Shown in pieces: positions 1-5,422 of a stretch of DNA of 9,358 nucleotides. How positions within the stretch are numbered: position 1 is the stretch's first letter; each line of letters opens with the position of its first letter. The DNA is from DATGQT01 sp035304085. GTDB lineage: Bacteria > Bacteroidota > Rhodothermia > Rhodothermales > Rubricoccaceae. Position numbers and translations under genes: made by a program. The notes below the pieces were generated by a model that saw nothing but the letters and a program-made list of their open reading frames with translations, ran no database searches and was not told where the DNA came from. The stretch lies in assembly GCA_035304085.1 (NCBI GenBank), contig DATGQT010000025.1, positions 1 through 9,358 on the forward strand. Direction: 5' to 3'.

Positions 1-438
1 CTTCGAGCCCGGCGCCGCCACGATCCGCTCGGCCACCTCCCGCTGCATCATCACGACGGCCCGGCGGACGCTCGGCCGGGCGTCCACGAGGCCGAAGAGG
101 ATGGGGCTCGTGATGTAGTACGGGAGGTTGCCCACGACGTAGAGCGGCCCGCCCGCCTCGGCCGCGAGCGCGCCCCAGTCGAGGTCGAGCACGTCGGCGT
201 GGAGGACGCGGAGCGACGGGAAACGCGCGCGGAGGTGCGCCACCGCCTCGGCGTCCACCTCGACGGCCGTGAGCCCGGGGTAGCGCGCCAGCAGCGGCCC
301 CGTCAGCGCCCCCTCCCCCGGCCCGATCTCGACGACCGGCGCACCCGCGGGCGCCCCGGCCGCGTCCACGATCTTGCCGATGACGTTGGCGTCGGTGAGG
401 AAGTGCTGGCCGAGGCGCTTCTTGGGACGGACGGGCAT
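1..438 (-). CDS. rsmA: 16S rRNA (adenine1518-N6/adenine1519-N6)-dimethyltransferase RsmA (KsgA), N-terminal 146 residues
   Basis: This enzyme transfers four methyl groups from S-adenosylmethionine to two adjacent adenines in the 3' terminal hairpin of 16S rRNA late in 30S assembly. The visible part starts MPVRPKKRLGQHFLTD, the usual RsmA N-terminus. The SAM-binding motif I is EIGPGEGALT (residues 37-46), an acidic residue follows in AVEVD (58-62), and the catalytic NLPYYIT motif is at 104-110, followed by the family segment MQREVAERI (131-139). The frame is open to the window edge, so only the first half or so of a protein usually near 260-280 residues is seen; this is an edge truncation, not a broken gene. 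The ATG at 438 is the natural start because the conserved RPKKxLGQHFL begins just after it. The leader is pyrimidine-rich and has no Shine-Dalgarno sequence. It is divergent from the MerR-type gene across about 150 bp. Confidence 0.96.
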   Translation of the reverse strand, partial: MPVRPKKRLGQHFLTDANVIGKIVDAAGAPAGAPVVEIGPGEGALTGPLLARYPGLTAVEVDAEAVAHLRARFPSLRVLHADVLDLDWGALAAEAGGPLYVVGNLPYYITSPILFGLVDARPSVRRAVVMMQREVAERIVAAPGSK

Positions 439-532
439 GGGCGAAGGACGTAGGAGGGCGGAGGAGGATACCGCCTGGACGTTGGTCGGGAGCGCTGCAA
501 CGTGAAGCCTCCGCGAAGCAGGCGGACGGCGC

Positions 533-564
533 TTGCACCTCCCGTAGCGTCAGGTCCGTACCCT
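533..564 (+). promoter_or_regulatory. candidate MerR-type promoter/operator of the TipAS regulator
   Basis: A -35-like TTGCAC (533-538) and a -10-like TACCCT (559-564) are separated by 20 bp, the unusually long spacing typical of MerR-activated promoters. An imperfect dyad, ACCT (537-540) and AGGT (552-555) with 11 bp between, sits within this spacer, where MerR dimers bind. The arrangement lies 24 bp upstream of the regulator's ATG, which would suit autoregulation. The half-sites are short and the -10 is weak, so this is an inference from layout. The rest of the 439-587 intergenic region shows no other clear element; I could not define an rsmA promoter. Confidence 0.35.
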
Positions 565-587
565 CCTGCGTCACCCTCCCCCCGGCC

Positions 588-1337
588 ATGTCCGCTGCTC
601 CTGACGACCGGCTCCTCCGCATCGGCGAGCTCGCGCGCCGGACCGGCCTCACCGTCCGCACCCTCCACCACTACGACGCCGTCGGGCTGCTCGTGCCCTC
701 GACGCGGACGGATGCCGGCCACCGCCGCTACACCGCCGCCGACGTGGCGCGGCTCCAGCAGATCGCCTCGCTCCGCGCGCTCGGCCTCCCGCTCGACGCC
801 ATCCGCGAGGCGCTCGACGGGGGCGTCGAGCCGCGCGCGGTCCTGGAGCGGCACCTCGCCCACCTCCGGGCGCAGATCGCCCTCCAGCGCCGGCTCGCCA
901 CGCGCCTTGAAGGGCTGGCCGCCCACCTCGACCACACGGGCGGCGCCGCGGTCGAGGACCTCCTCCAGCTCATCCACCTGACGACCACAATGGAGAAGCA
1001 CTACACCCCCGAGCAGCTCGAATACCTCGAAAAGCGCCGCGCCGAGGTCGGCGAGGAGCGCATCCAGGCGGTCCAGCGCGAGTGGCAGGACCTCTTCGCG
1101 GCCGTCCGCGCCCACATGGAGGCGGGCACCGACCCGGCCGAGCCCGAGGTGCAGGCCCTCGCCCGCAAGGCCGAGGCCCTCATCGGCGAGTTCACCGGCG
1201 GCGACGCCGGCATCCGGCGGTCCCTCGACAACGCCGTACGGGCGGACACGAAGGCGATGTACACCGCCTGGGGCATCGAGCCCGAGCTGGGCGACTACTA
1301 CGGCCGCGCGATGGCAGCCCTCCACGCCTCGGAGTAG
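588..1337 (+). CDS. MerR family transcriptional regulator with C-terminal TipAS antibiotic-recognition domain
   Basis: A 249-residue TipAL-like activator. Residues 9-80 form the MerR winged helix-turn-helix, with RIGELARRTGLTVRTLHHYD (11-30) and the wing segment GHRRYTAADV (44-53). Residues 82-130 are a long helix likely to form the antiparallel dimer coiled coil. Residues 135-249 are the TipAS domain, with the family's opening MEKHYTPEQLEYLEKRR, the central EW(Q)DL and GTDPAEPEVQALARKAEAL blocks, and a MYTAWGIEPELGDYYGRAMAAL tail region. In Streptomyces TipAL this domain binds thiopeptides; related family members bind other drugs such as albicidin. The ligand here is unknown. The domain begins at an internal in-frame ATG (position 990, Met135), so a stand-alone TipAS product is possible, as in Streptomyces, but not shown. 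A MerR-like promoter lies just upstream, and no efflux or resistance gene is adjacent. The ATG at 588 puts the HTH at the expected distance from the start. Confidence 0.93.
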   Translation: MSAAPDDRLLRIGELARRTGLTVRTLHHYDAVGLLVPSTRTDAGHRRYTAADVARLQQIASLRALGLPLDAIREALDGGVEPRAVLERHLAHLRAQIALQRRLATRLEGLAAHLDHTGGAAVEDLLQLIHLTTTMEKHYTPEQLEYLEKRRAEVGEERIQAVQREWQDLFAAVRAHMEAGTDPAEPEVQALARKAEALIGEFTGGDAGIRRSLDNAVRADTKAMYTAWGIEPELGDYYGRAMAALHASE

Positions 1338-1341
1338 CCCC

Positions 1342-1372
1342 GTAGGGGTGGCCGGCCACTGGCCGCCCCTAC
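1342..1372. terminator. bidirectional hairpin between convergent genes
   Basis: A 12-bp stem pairs GTAGGGGTGGCC (1342-1353) with GGCCGCCCCTAC (1361-1372), one pair being a T/G wobble, around a 7-base loop. It starts five bases after the MerR gene's TAG and its right arm includes the TAG (1371-1369) of the convergent membrane-protein gene, so one structure can serve both strands. There is no T-tract on either side; a classical intrinsic terminator would have one, but hairpins without U-runs are the rule in this window. Confidence 0.7.
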
Positions 1373-1752
1373 CCGAGGCGGTCGGCCGCGTAGAGCGCCA
1401 GCAGCCCCACGAACGCGAGGACGAACCCGCTCAGGAGGAAGTACGCCAGCACGCGCCACCACGGCGGGCGTGGCCGGCCGGCGTGCCGCGCCGCGAGCCG
1501 ATAGCACGGCCACAGCAGGAAGGGCCAGATCAGCGAGAGGTAGATCGCGAACGGCCACTCCGCGTTGTCCCCGGTGAAGTTCGCCTCCATCCACTCCGGC
1601 CCGATGACGGCGTAGGCCAGCGGCAGCACCGCCGTCATGAACACGGCGCCCGGGATGCCGAGGAGGACGAGGCCCCCCACGGCCAGCCCCGCGCTGACGA
1701 GGAGGAGCAGCAGCGTGCTCGCCGGCTTGCGCTCTGCGTCGTGCGCTGCCAT
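1369..1752 (-). CDS. small multi-pass membrane protein of unknown function, coupled to the VWA gene
   Basis: A 127-residue protein I do not recognise as a named family. It starts with a short polar stretch (MAAHDAERKP), followed by hydrophobic segments at about 12-31, 33-51, 68-86 and 100-122, giving three or four membrane passes. A Trp/Pro-rich patch (WPFAIYLSLIWPFLLWP, 66-82) and a positively charged loop, RLAARHAGRPRPPWWR (85-100), lie between the last two; by the positive-inside rule that loop is probably cytoplasmic. The start is fixed by the overlap with the upstream VWA gene: stop and start share a base in TGATG (1754-1750), which implies translational coupling and a functional link. 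It may anchor or partner the cytoplasmic VWA protein at the inner membrane; that is inference only. Its stop codon lies in the hairpin at 1342-1372, which ends the cluster. Confidence 0.8.
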   Translation of the reverse strand: MAAHDAERKPASTLLLLLVSAGLAVGGLVLLGIPGAVFMTAVLPLAYAVIGPEWMEANFTGDNAEWPFAIYLSLIWPFLLWPCYRLAARHAGRPRPPWWRVLAYFLLSGFVLAFVGLLALYAADRLG

Positions 1753-2861
1753 CAGCGGACGTTCTTGCGGCGGTTGCGGACGTAGTCCTCGAACATGAAC
1801 CCGCCCAGCTCGTCGAGGCCGGCGTAGTAGGCGCGGCCCTGGTTCACCTCGGTGAGCTGGCGGACGAACGCCTGGAGGTACGGGTCCCGCGCGATCATGA
1901 ACGTCGTGATCGTGATCCGCTCGCGCCGGCAGATGGCGGCCTCGTCGAGCACCTTGTTCACGATCCGCCGGTCGAGGCCGTAGGCGTTCCGGTAGAGCCG
2001 CCCGTTCTCGAAGTGGCAGGAGGGCTTGCCGTCGGTGATCATGAAGATCTGCTTGTTCCGGTTCTTCCGGCGGCGGAGGATGTCGCGGGCGCGCTGGAGC
2101 CCGGCGCGGGTGTTCGTGTGGAACGGGCCGACCTGGAGGAACGGGAGGTCCTTGAGCTGGACCTCCCACGCGTCGTTGCCGAAGGCGACGAGGTCGAGGG
2201 TGTCCTTGGGGTAGCGCGTCGTGATGAGCTCGGCCAGCGCGAGGGCCGTCTTGCGCGCGGGCGTGATGCGGTCCTCGCCGTAGAGCACCATCGAGTGGGA
2301 GAGGTCGATCATGAGCACCGTCGCCACGCTCGTGTGGTGGTCGGACTCGAAGACCTGGAAGTCGTCCTCCTGGAGCGAGAAGTCGCCGAGGCCCCCTCGG
2401 CGGAAGGCGTTCGAGAGCGTGCCCGTGACGTCGAGGTCGTGGACGTCGTCGCCGAAGGCGTAGGGGCGCGTCTCGGGCTGGCGCTCGTCGCCGCGCCCGG
2501 CGAAGGGGGTCTTGTGGTCGCCGCGGGCGCCCTTGCGGAGCTGCGTGAAGATCTCCTCGAGCGAGCGCTCGCGGAGGCCGCGGACGGTCCTGGCCGTGAT
2601 GGCGAGGAGGCCGGTCTCCTCGTCGCGCTCGAGGTAGCCGCGGTCCTTGAGCTCCTCGATGAAGTCGCCGAGCCCCATCCCGTCGGGGTCGTCGTCGGTG
2701 AGGCCGTACTGCTGGTCGAGTTGGGTGAGCCAGCGGAGCGCCTCGGCGGCGTCCCCCCCCGTGTGGTAGAGGAGCTGCTGGAAGAGGTCGAACAGCGTGT
2801 CGAAGGCGGAGCGGGCCCGGCCGTGGCGGCGCTCGTCCCACTCCGAGTAGCGGAAGCGCAT
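1752..2861 (-). CDS. cytoplasmic von Willebrand factor A (VWA) domain protein with complete MIDAS
   Basis: A 369-residue protein. Residues 1-110 are mostly helical and charged, opening MRFRYSEWDERR. A linker (about 111-175) carries TPFAGRGDERQPETRPYAFG and DVTGTLSNAFRRGG. The VWA fold begins near TVLMIDLSHSM. The metal-ion-dependent adhesion site is intact: DxSxS at Asp186, Ser188 and Ser190, a Thr at 249 or 251 in HTNTRAG, and Asp277 in ITDGKP. There is no signal peptide or membrane helix, so it acts in the cytoplasm. From memory it resembles actinobacterial VWA proteins (COG4867-like) often encoded beside a ChlI/MoxR-like AAA+ ATPase; no such ATPase is in this window. Its neighbours are a secreted TPR-type gene upstream, separated by a 98-bp hairpin-bearing gap, and a membrane protein gene overlapping its stop. 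The ATG at 2861 gives the conserved N-terminus; the open frame farther upstream runs through the repeat hairpin and is not coding. No Shine-Dalgarno sequence precedes it. The substrate is unknown. Confidence 0.88.
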   Translation of the reverse strand: MRFRYSEWDERRHGRARSAFDTLFDLFQQLLYHTGGDAAEALRWLTQLDQQYGLTDDDPDGMGLGDFIEELKDRGYLERDEETGLLAITARTVRGLRERSLEEIFTQLRKGARGDHKTPFAGRGDERQPETRPYAFGDDVHDLDVTGTLSNAFRRGGLGDFSLQEDDFQVFESDHHTSVATVLMIDLSHSMVLYGEDRITPARKTALALAELITTRYPKDTLDLVAFGNDAWEVQLKDLPFLQVGPFHTNTRAGLQRARDILRRRKNRNKQIFMITDGKPSCHFENGRLYRNAYGLDRRIVNKVLDEAAICRRERITITTFMIARDPYLQAFVRQLTEVNQGRAYYAGLDELGGFMFEDYVRNRRKNVR

Positions 2862-2867
2862 GGGGTA

Positions 2868-2961
2868 GAAGTTAGAAGTTGGAAGTTTGAAGTTCGAAGG
2901 GGCGCGTCGTTCCGCTCGGAAGCGTCGAACACGAGACTTCGAACCCCAAACTTCCAACTTC
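2868..2961. repeat. locus A: inverted heptanucleotide (GAAGTTN) repeat forming a large hairpin
   Basis: Four tandem heptamers, GAAGTTA, GAAGTTG, GAAGTTT and GAAGTTC (2868-2895), plus GAAG (2896-2899) form the left side; each unit ends in a different base. The 25-bp segment 2875-2899 is the inverted complement of 2937-2961 with two differences, and both become G-U pairs in RNA transcribed leftwards, the direction of the flanking genes. The 37-base spacer holds a smaller hairpin (2909-2930) with a UCCG loop and a two-base GA bulge. The right arm overlaps the TGA of the TPR-type gene (2962-2960), and the left side ends six bases before the VWA ATG (2861). The arrays are poorer in GC than everything around them. 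It could act as a partial terminator or processing site within the cluster, or simply be a repeat expansion; the sequence does not decide. Confidence 0.9.
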
Positions 2962-4144
2962 AGCCCTGGTACGGCGCCTCGATGTAGCGGCGGGCGCTCT
3001 CGTGGGCGCCGGAGCGGTCCGGGAGGGCGAGGACCTCGTGGTAGCGGCGGAGGGCGGCGTCGCGCTCGCCGCGGGCGTCGTGGGCCATGCCCTGGCGGAG
3101 GCGGCCGAGGACGACGAAGGCCGAGCGGGTGGCGCGCGCCTCGCCGAGCTGCTCGAGGCGGTACAGGAGGGCGAGCGCCTCGCCGTACTCCCGCCTGATC
3201 ATGGCGCTGCGGGCGAGGTAGTAGAGCGCCTGCTCGGCGGCGGCGGCGTTGTAGCCCTCGGCGCCGGCGTCGTGGCGGCCGAGGACGGCGCGGAAGACGC
3301 GGTCGGCCTCGTCGAGGTGGCCGAAGGTGGCGTGGAGGCGGCCTTCGAGGGTGTGGAAGAACGGGTTGCGGGGGTAGTAGTAGCGGAGCCAGTCCACGTA
3401 GCGCCGCGCGGCGTCGTAGTCCCGCTCGTGGACGTACTCGAGGAGGGCGAGCTGGTAGGCGGCCTCGGCCTGGAGGTAGGTGCCGCGCTGGAACGTGAAC
3501 TCGAGGAGGTGCCGGCCCCGGTCCCGGTCGCCGCGGGCGAAGAAGGTCAGGAGCGGGCGGAGGCGGGGGTGCTCCTCGCGGAGGGCGGCGGCGTAGTAGT
3601 CGTAGACCCCCCGGCCGAACTGGAAGTCGGCGTTGGCGGGGTCGCGGCGGGCGACGTCGAGGACGTAGTCGAGGGCGCCCTTGGCGTCGAAGGCGGCGCG
3701 GACGTAGTCGCGGCGGTTGGCGCGGAGGCGGGCGCGGAAGGCGAGGGCGGCGCCCTTGAAGAAGCGGGCGTCGAGGTCGTACTCGTCGCGGCGGAGGCGG
3801 CGGTCGGCGAGGCGGACGACCTCGTCCATCGCGTCGTAGAACGCCTCGTCGCGGGAGGTGTCGGAGAGGTCGAGGAGGATCTCCCACCAGGGGACGAGGG
3901 CGCGGAGGAAGGCGGCGGCGGGGTGGTCCGGGTAGCGCGCCGCGAGGGTGTCGAAGGCGGCGCGGGCCTCGGCGAACTGCGCGTTGTAGAGGAGGCCGAG
4001 CCCCCGGCGCGCCGGCATCTCGAAAGCGCGGTCGTCGAGGATGGTCGAGGGGTCGTCGGCCGGCTGCGCGCGCACCGAAGGCGCGAGGGCGCCGGCGGCG
4101 AGGAGCCCGGCCAGCACGGCGGCCGGGAGGAGGCGGGGGGGCAT
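2960..4144 (-). CDS. secreted/periplasmic tetratricopeptide-repeat-like protein
   Basis: A 394-residue protein with a Sec signal peptide: MPPRLLPAAVLAGLLAAGALAP (1-22) is basic then hydrophobic, and a likely cleavage site follows VRA (24-26) before QPADDP. The mature part is a helical solenoid of TPR-like repeats, seen in GLGLLYNAQFAEARAAFDTL (48-67), LLEYVHERDYDAARRYVDWL (234-253), GHLDEADRVFRAVLGR (275-290), YYLARSAMIRREYGEALALL (308-327) and AHDARGERDAALRRYHEVL (354-372). The middle section, with many Tyr and Arg residues (YDYYAAAL, RDYVRAAFDAK), fits helical-repeat scaffolding. No catalytic motif is visible, so it is likely a protein-binding scaffold in the periplasm or facing the outer membrane. 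It is first in a minus-strand cluster with the VWA and membrane-protein genes. The ATG at 4144 is chosen because it starts the signal peptide directly; longer upstream readings lack one. Its TGA begins the heptamer hairpin. Confidence 0.85.
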   Translation of the reverse strand: MPPRLLPAAVLAGLLAAGALAPSVRAQPADDPSTILDDRAFEMPARRGLGLLYNAQFAEARAAFDTLAARYPDHPAAAFLRALVPWWEILLDLSDTSRDEAFYDAMDEVVRLADRRLRRDEYDLDARFFKGAALAFRARLRANRRDYVRAAFDAKGALDYVLDVARRDPANADFQFGRGVYDYYAAALREEHPRLRPLLTFFARGDRDRGRHLLEFTFQRGTYLQAEAAYQLALLEYVHERDYDAARRYVDWLRYYYPRNPFFHTLEGRLHATFGHLDEADRVFRAVLGRHDAGAEGYNAAAAEQALYYLARSAMIRREYGEALALLYRLEQLGEARATRSAFVVLGRLRQGMAHDARGERDAALRRYHEVLALPDRSGAHESARRYIEAPYQG

Positions 4145-4276
4145 CAGGTGGCGGGCACGCACGGGGCGCGGGGGACGGCGGGCGCAGGAGCGGCGGGAGG
4201 GACCAACGAACGGGCGCTGCCGTTCCTTGCGCCCCCATCGGGCGCGGGGCCTCGTCGCCGGAAGTCCATCGATCAC

Positions 4277-4305
4277 TTGCGCTCGTACGGGATTGTCTCT
4301 ATTCT
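4277..4305 (+). promoter_or_regulatory. candidate promoter of the response-regulator gene
   Basis: TTGCGC (4277-4282) and TATTCT (4300-4305) are separated by 17 bp, in the only AT-richer patch of this intergenic region. TATTCT matches the TATAAT consensus at four of six positions and TTGCGC matches TTGACA at three. Transcription from here would give a leader near 185 nt ahead of the ATG at 4499. Bacteroidota promoters often use TTG and TAnnTTTG elements at -33/-7; this site fits the first but only partly the second. Confidence 0.35.
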
Positions 4306-4307
4306 GC

Positions 4308-4345
4308 GAACACCCATCGCACATGGGGCTTCTACCCGGGTGTTC
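4308..4345. repeat. 8-bp perfect inverted repeat just downstream of the candidate promoter
   Basis: GAACACCC (4308-4315) and GGGTGTTC (4338-4345) are perfect inverted complements separated by 22 bp. Inside, CCCAT (4313-4317) and ATGGG (4323-4327) can form a competing small hairpin, and ACCCGGGT (4334-4341) is a palindrome. The repeat starts three bases after the candidate -10 box, so it could be an operator spanning two helical turns or a hairpin at the 5' end of the mRNA. Function is inferred from position only. Confidence 0.5.
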
Positions 4346-4498
4346 CAACCGACGGGACTCCTCCCTCCGGCGGCGCCGTGATCCATCCTCCCCACACCGA
4401 TCCGGCCGTGCGCGCCGGGCCATTGCGCGGCGGCCGGGGGAGCGCGGAACCTGACGCACGTCCCGCGCGATCCTAGTCCGCCTCTCTCCCCCCCGTCT

Positions 4499-5152
4499 AT
4501 GGCCTATCGCATCTTCCTCGTCGAGGACCACCCCGTCATGCAGGAGGGCTACGCCCGCCTGCTCAACCGCGAGCCGGACTTCGAGCTCTGCGGCCAGGCC
4601 GAATCCGGCACCGACGCCCTCCAGGCCATCCCCAGGGCCGACCCCGACCTCGCCATCGTGGACCTCTCGATCCCCGGGATGAACGGGCTCGACCTCCTCA
4701 AGCAGCTCCGCGTGATCATGCCGGACCTCCCCGCCCTCGTGGTGACGGCGCACAGCGAGGCGCTCTACGCCGAGCGGGCGCTGCGCGCGGGCGCGCGGGG
4801 GTTCCTCAACAAGGACGCCCCGCCGTCGGAGGTGCTCGAGGCCATCCGCGCCGTCCTCCGCGGCGAGCGCTACCTCTCGGCCGGCCTCCGCGAGCGGCTC
4901 GCCCAGCAGACCGGCACGAAGGAGGCCTCCCCGCCCTCCCCGCTCGAGGTGCTCAGTGACCGCGAGCTCGAGGTGTTCGAGTACTTCGGGCGCGGGTTCT
5001 CGACGACGCAGACGGCCGAGGCGCTGTTCATCAGCCCGAAGACGGTCGAGACCCACCGCGCCAACATCAAGCGGAAGCTCGGGCTCGAGCGGGCCAACGA
5101 GGTCATCCAGCGCGCGACGCTCTGGGTGGAGTCGCTCGGCGCCGCGGAGTGA
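4499..5152 (+). CDS. NarL/FixJ-family response regulator (REC plus LuxR-type HTH)
   Basis: A 217-residue two-component transcription factor. The receiver domain (1-125) has the acidic pair Glu9/Asp10 in LVEDHPVMQEG, the phosphoacceptor Asp55 in IVDLSIPGMNG, the switch Thr83 in VVTAHS and the conserved Lys105 in GFLNKD. A linker follows (130-150), then a LuxR-type helix-turn-helix (151-212) with LSDRELEVFEYFGRGFSTTQ and the recognition-helix region ISPKTVETHRANIKRKLG (178-195). Phosphorylation at Asp55 should promote dimerisation and DNA binding. No histidine kinase is next to it, so within this window it is an orphan whose signal and targets are unknown. It is probably transcribed alone: a long leader with a candidate promoter and inverted repeat precedes it and a strong hairpin follows the TGA. 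The start is an ATG directly before the first beta strand. Confidence 0.96.
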   Translation: MAYRIFLVEDHPVMQEGYARLLNREPDFELCGQAESGTDALQAIPRADPDLAIVDLSIPGMNGLDLLKQLRVIMPDLPALVVTAHSEALYAERALRAGARGFLNKDAPPSEVLEAIRAVLRGERYLSAGLRERLAQQTGTKEASPPSPLEVLSDRELEVFEYFGRGFSTTQTAEALFISPKTVETHRANIKRKLGLERANEVIQRATLWVESLGAAE

Positions 5153-5178
5153 GCCCGGCGGCCCCTCAGCGGCAGCAA

Positions 5179-5217
5179 GCGCGGCGCCCCGGCTCTACGT
5201 GAGCCGGGGCGCCGCGC
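5179..5217 (+). terminator. strong hairpin after the response-regulator gene
   Basis: A perfect 17-bp stem, GCGCGGCGCCCCGGCTC (5179-5195) with its inverted complement (5201-5217), encloses a five-base TACGT loop. It begins 27 bases after the TGA of the response-regulator gene. No T-tract follows, so it may stop polymerase with help from Rho or mainly protect the mRNA end. Being symmetrical, it could also act on transcription from the opposite strand. Confidence 0.75.
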
Positions 5218-5422
5218 GGTTCGAGAAGGGCGGAGTTGAACCGGTGAAGAGCGGGAGGTGGAGGGGCGGAGGACTCGGCAGCCGGCGGGCAGACGTCGAA
5301 GGAGACGCCGGGCTCCCGGGCGGACGGCAGAGGGAGGGGGCCGTGCGCCCGGCGTCACCACGAGGGGAAGGGTGACCGGCCGAGCTCGCGGCACTGGTGC
5401 CGCACGGTCAACCTAGAACGCG
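5218..5422. other. intergenic region between convergent genes, with small hairpins
   Basis: Together with the hairpin before it, this makes up the 270 bp between the response-regulator and MarR-like stop codons. It has no supportable gene. CGGTTC (5217-5222) and GAACCG (5238-5243) can pair, GTCACC (5354-5359) and GGTGAC (5371-5376) form a 6-bp stem, and GCGGCAC/GTGCCGC (5388-5403) forms a tight hairpin 20 bases after the MarR-like stop on the minus strand. The last is the best candidate for that gene's terminator, though it lacks a U-run in the minus-strand direction. Confidence 0.5.
5388..5403 (-). terminator. candidate terminator hairpin of the MarR-like gene
   Basis: GCGGCAC and GTGCCGC form a stem with a minimal loop (6 bp around four bases, CTGG on the plus strand). 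It sits 20 bases downstream of the TGA at 5425-5423 on the minus strand. A second stem (5354-5376) follows. There is no U-tract, so the assignment rests on position. Confidence 0.45.

Larger units (their letters stand above)
4145..4498. other. divergent intergenic region between the TPR-type and response-regulator genes
   Basis: This 354-bp stretch has no gene I can support. The part next to the TPR-type gene (4145-4260) is extremely GC-rich and featureless to me. The segment 4261-4350 is noticeably richer in A and T and holds a candidate plus-strand promoter and an inverted repeat, listed separately. A short reading frame from the ATG at 4323 runs to a TGA at 4452-4454, but its Arg/Ser/Pro-rich product looks like chance GC-rich translation. 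The last 50 bases are a C/T-rich leader without a Shine-Dalgarno sequence. Confidence 0.6.

Noticed and set aside
303..1325. 340-residue minus-strand open frame spanning the rsmA start and the MerR gene
   Set aside because: It overlaps two confidently recognised genes in another frame or strand and has only shadow composition.
2013..2987. 324-residue plus-strand open frame antisense to the VWA gene
   Set aside because: Low-complexity Val/Glu/Leu composition mirroring the VWA codons; it also reads through the repeat arm.
1752..4238. 828-residue open frame on the minus strand covering both the VWA gene and an out-of-frame reading of the TPR-type gene
   Set aside because: Its first half is Arg/Pro repeats from an off-frame reading of the TPR-type gene, and it passes through the heptamer hairpin; only the part from the ATG at 2861 is a recognisable protein.
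3002..4381. 459-residue plus-strand open frame antisense to the TPR-type gene
   Set aside because: The product is almost entirely Val, Glu, Gly and Ala, the usual result of reading the complement of a GC-rich gene; no domain is visible.
4323..4454. Short leader peptide ORF upstream of the response regulator
   Set aside because: The 43-residue product is Arg/Ser/Pro-rich without regulatory codon runs or coding character, and it ends 44 bases before the gene.
5218..5300. Possible tRNA on the minus strand, from a GGTTCAACTCC T-loop-like stretch
   Set aside because: Only three T-stem pairs form, no matching acceptor 5' strand or anticodon arm could be found, and there is no CCA.
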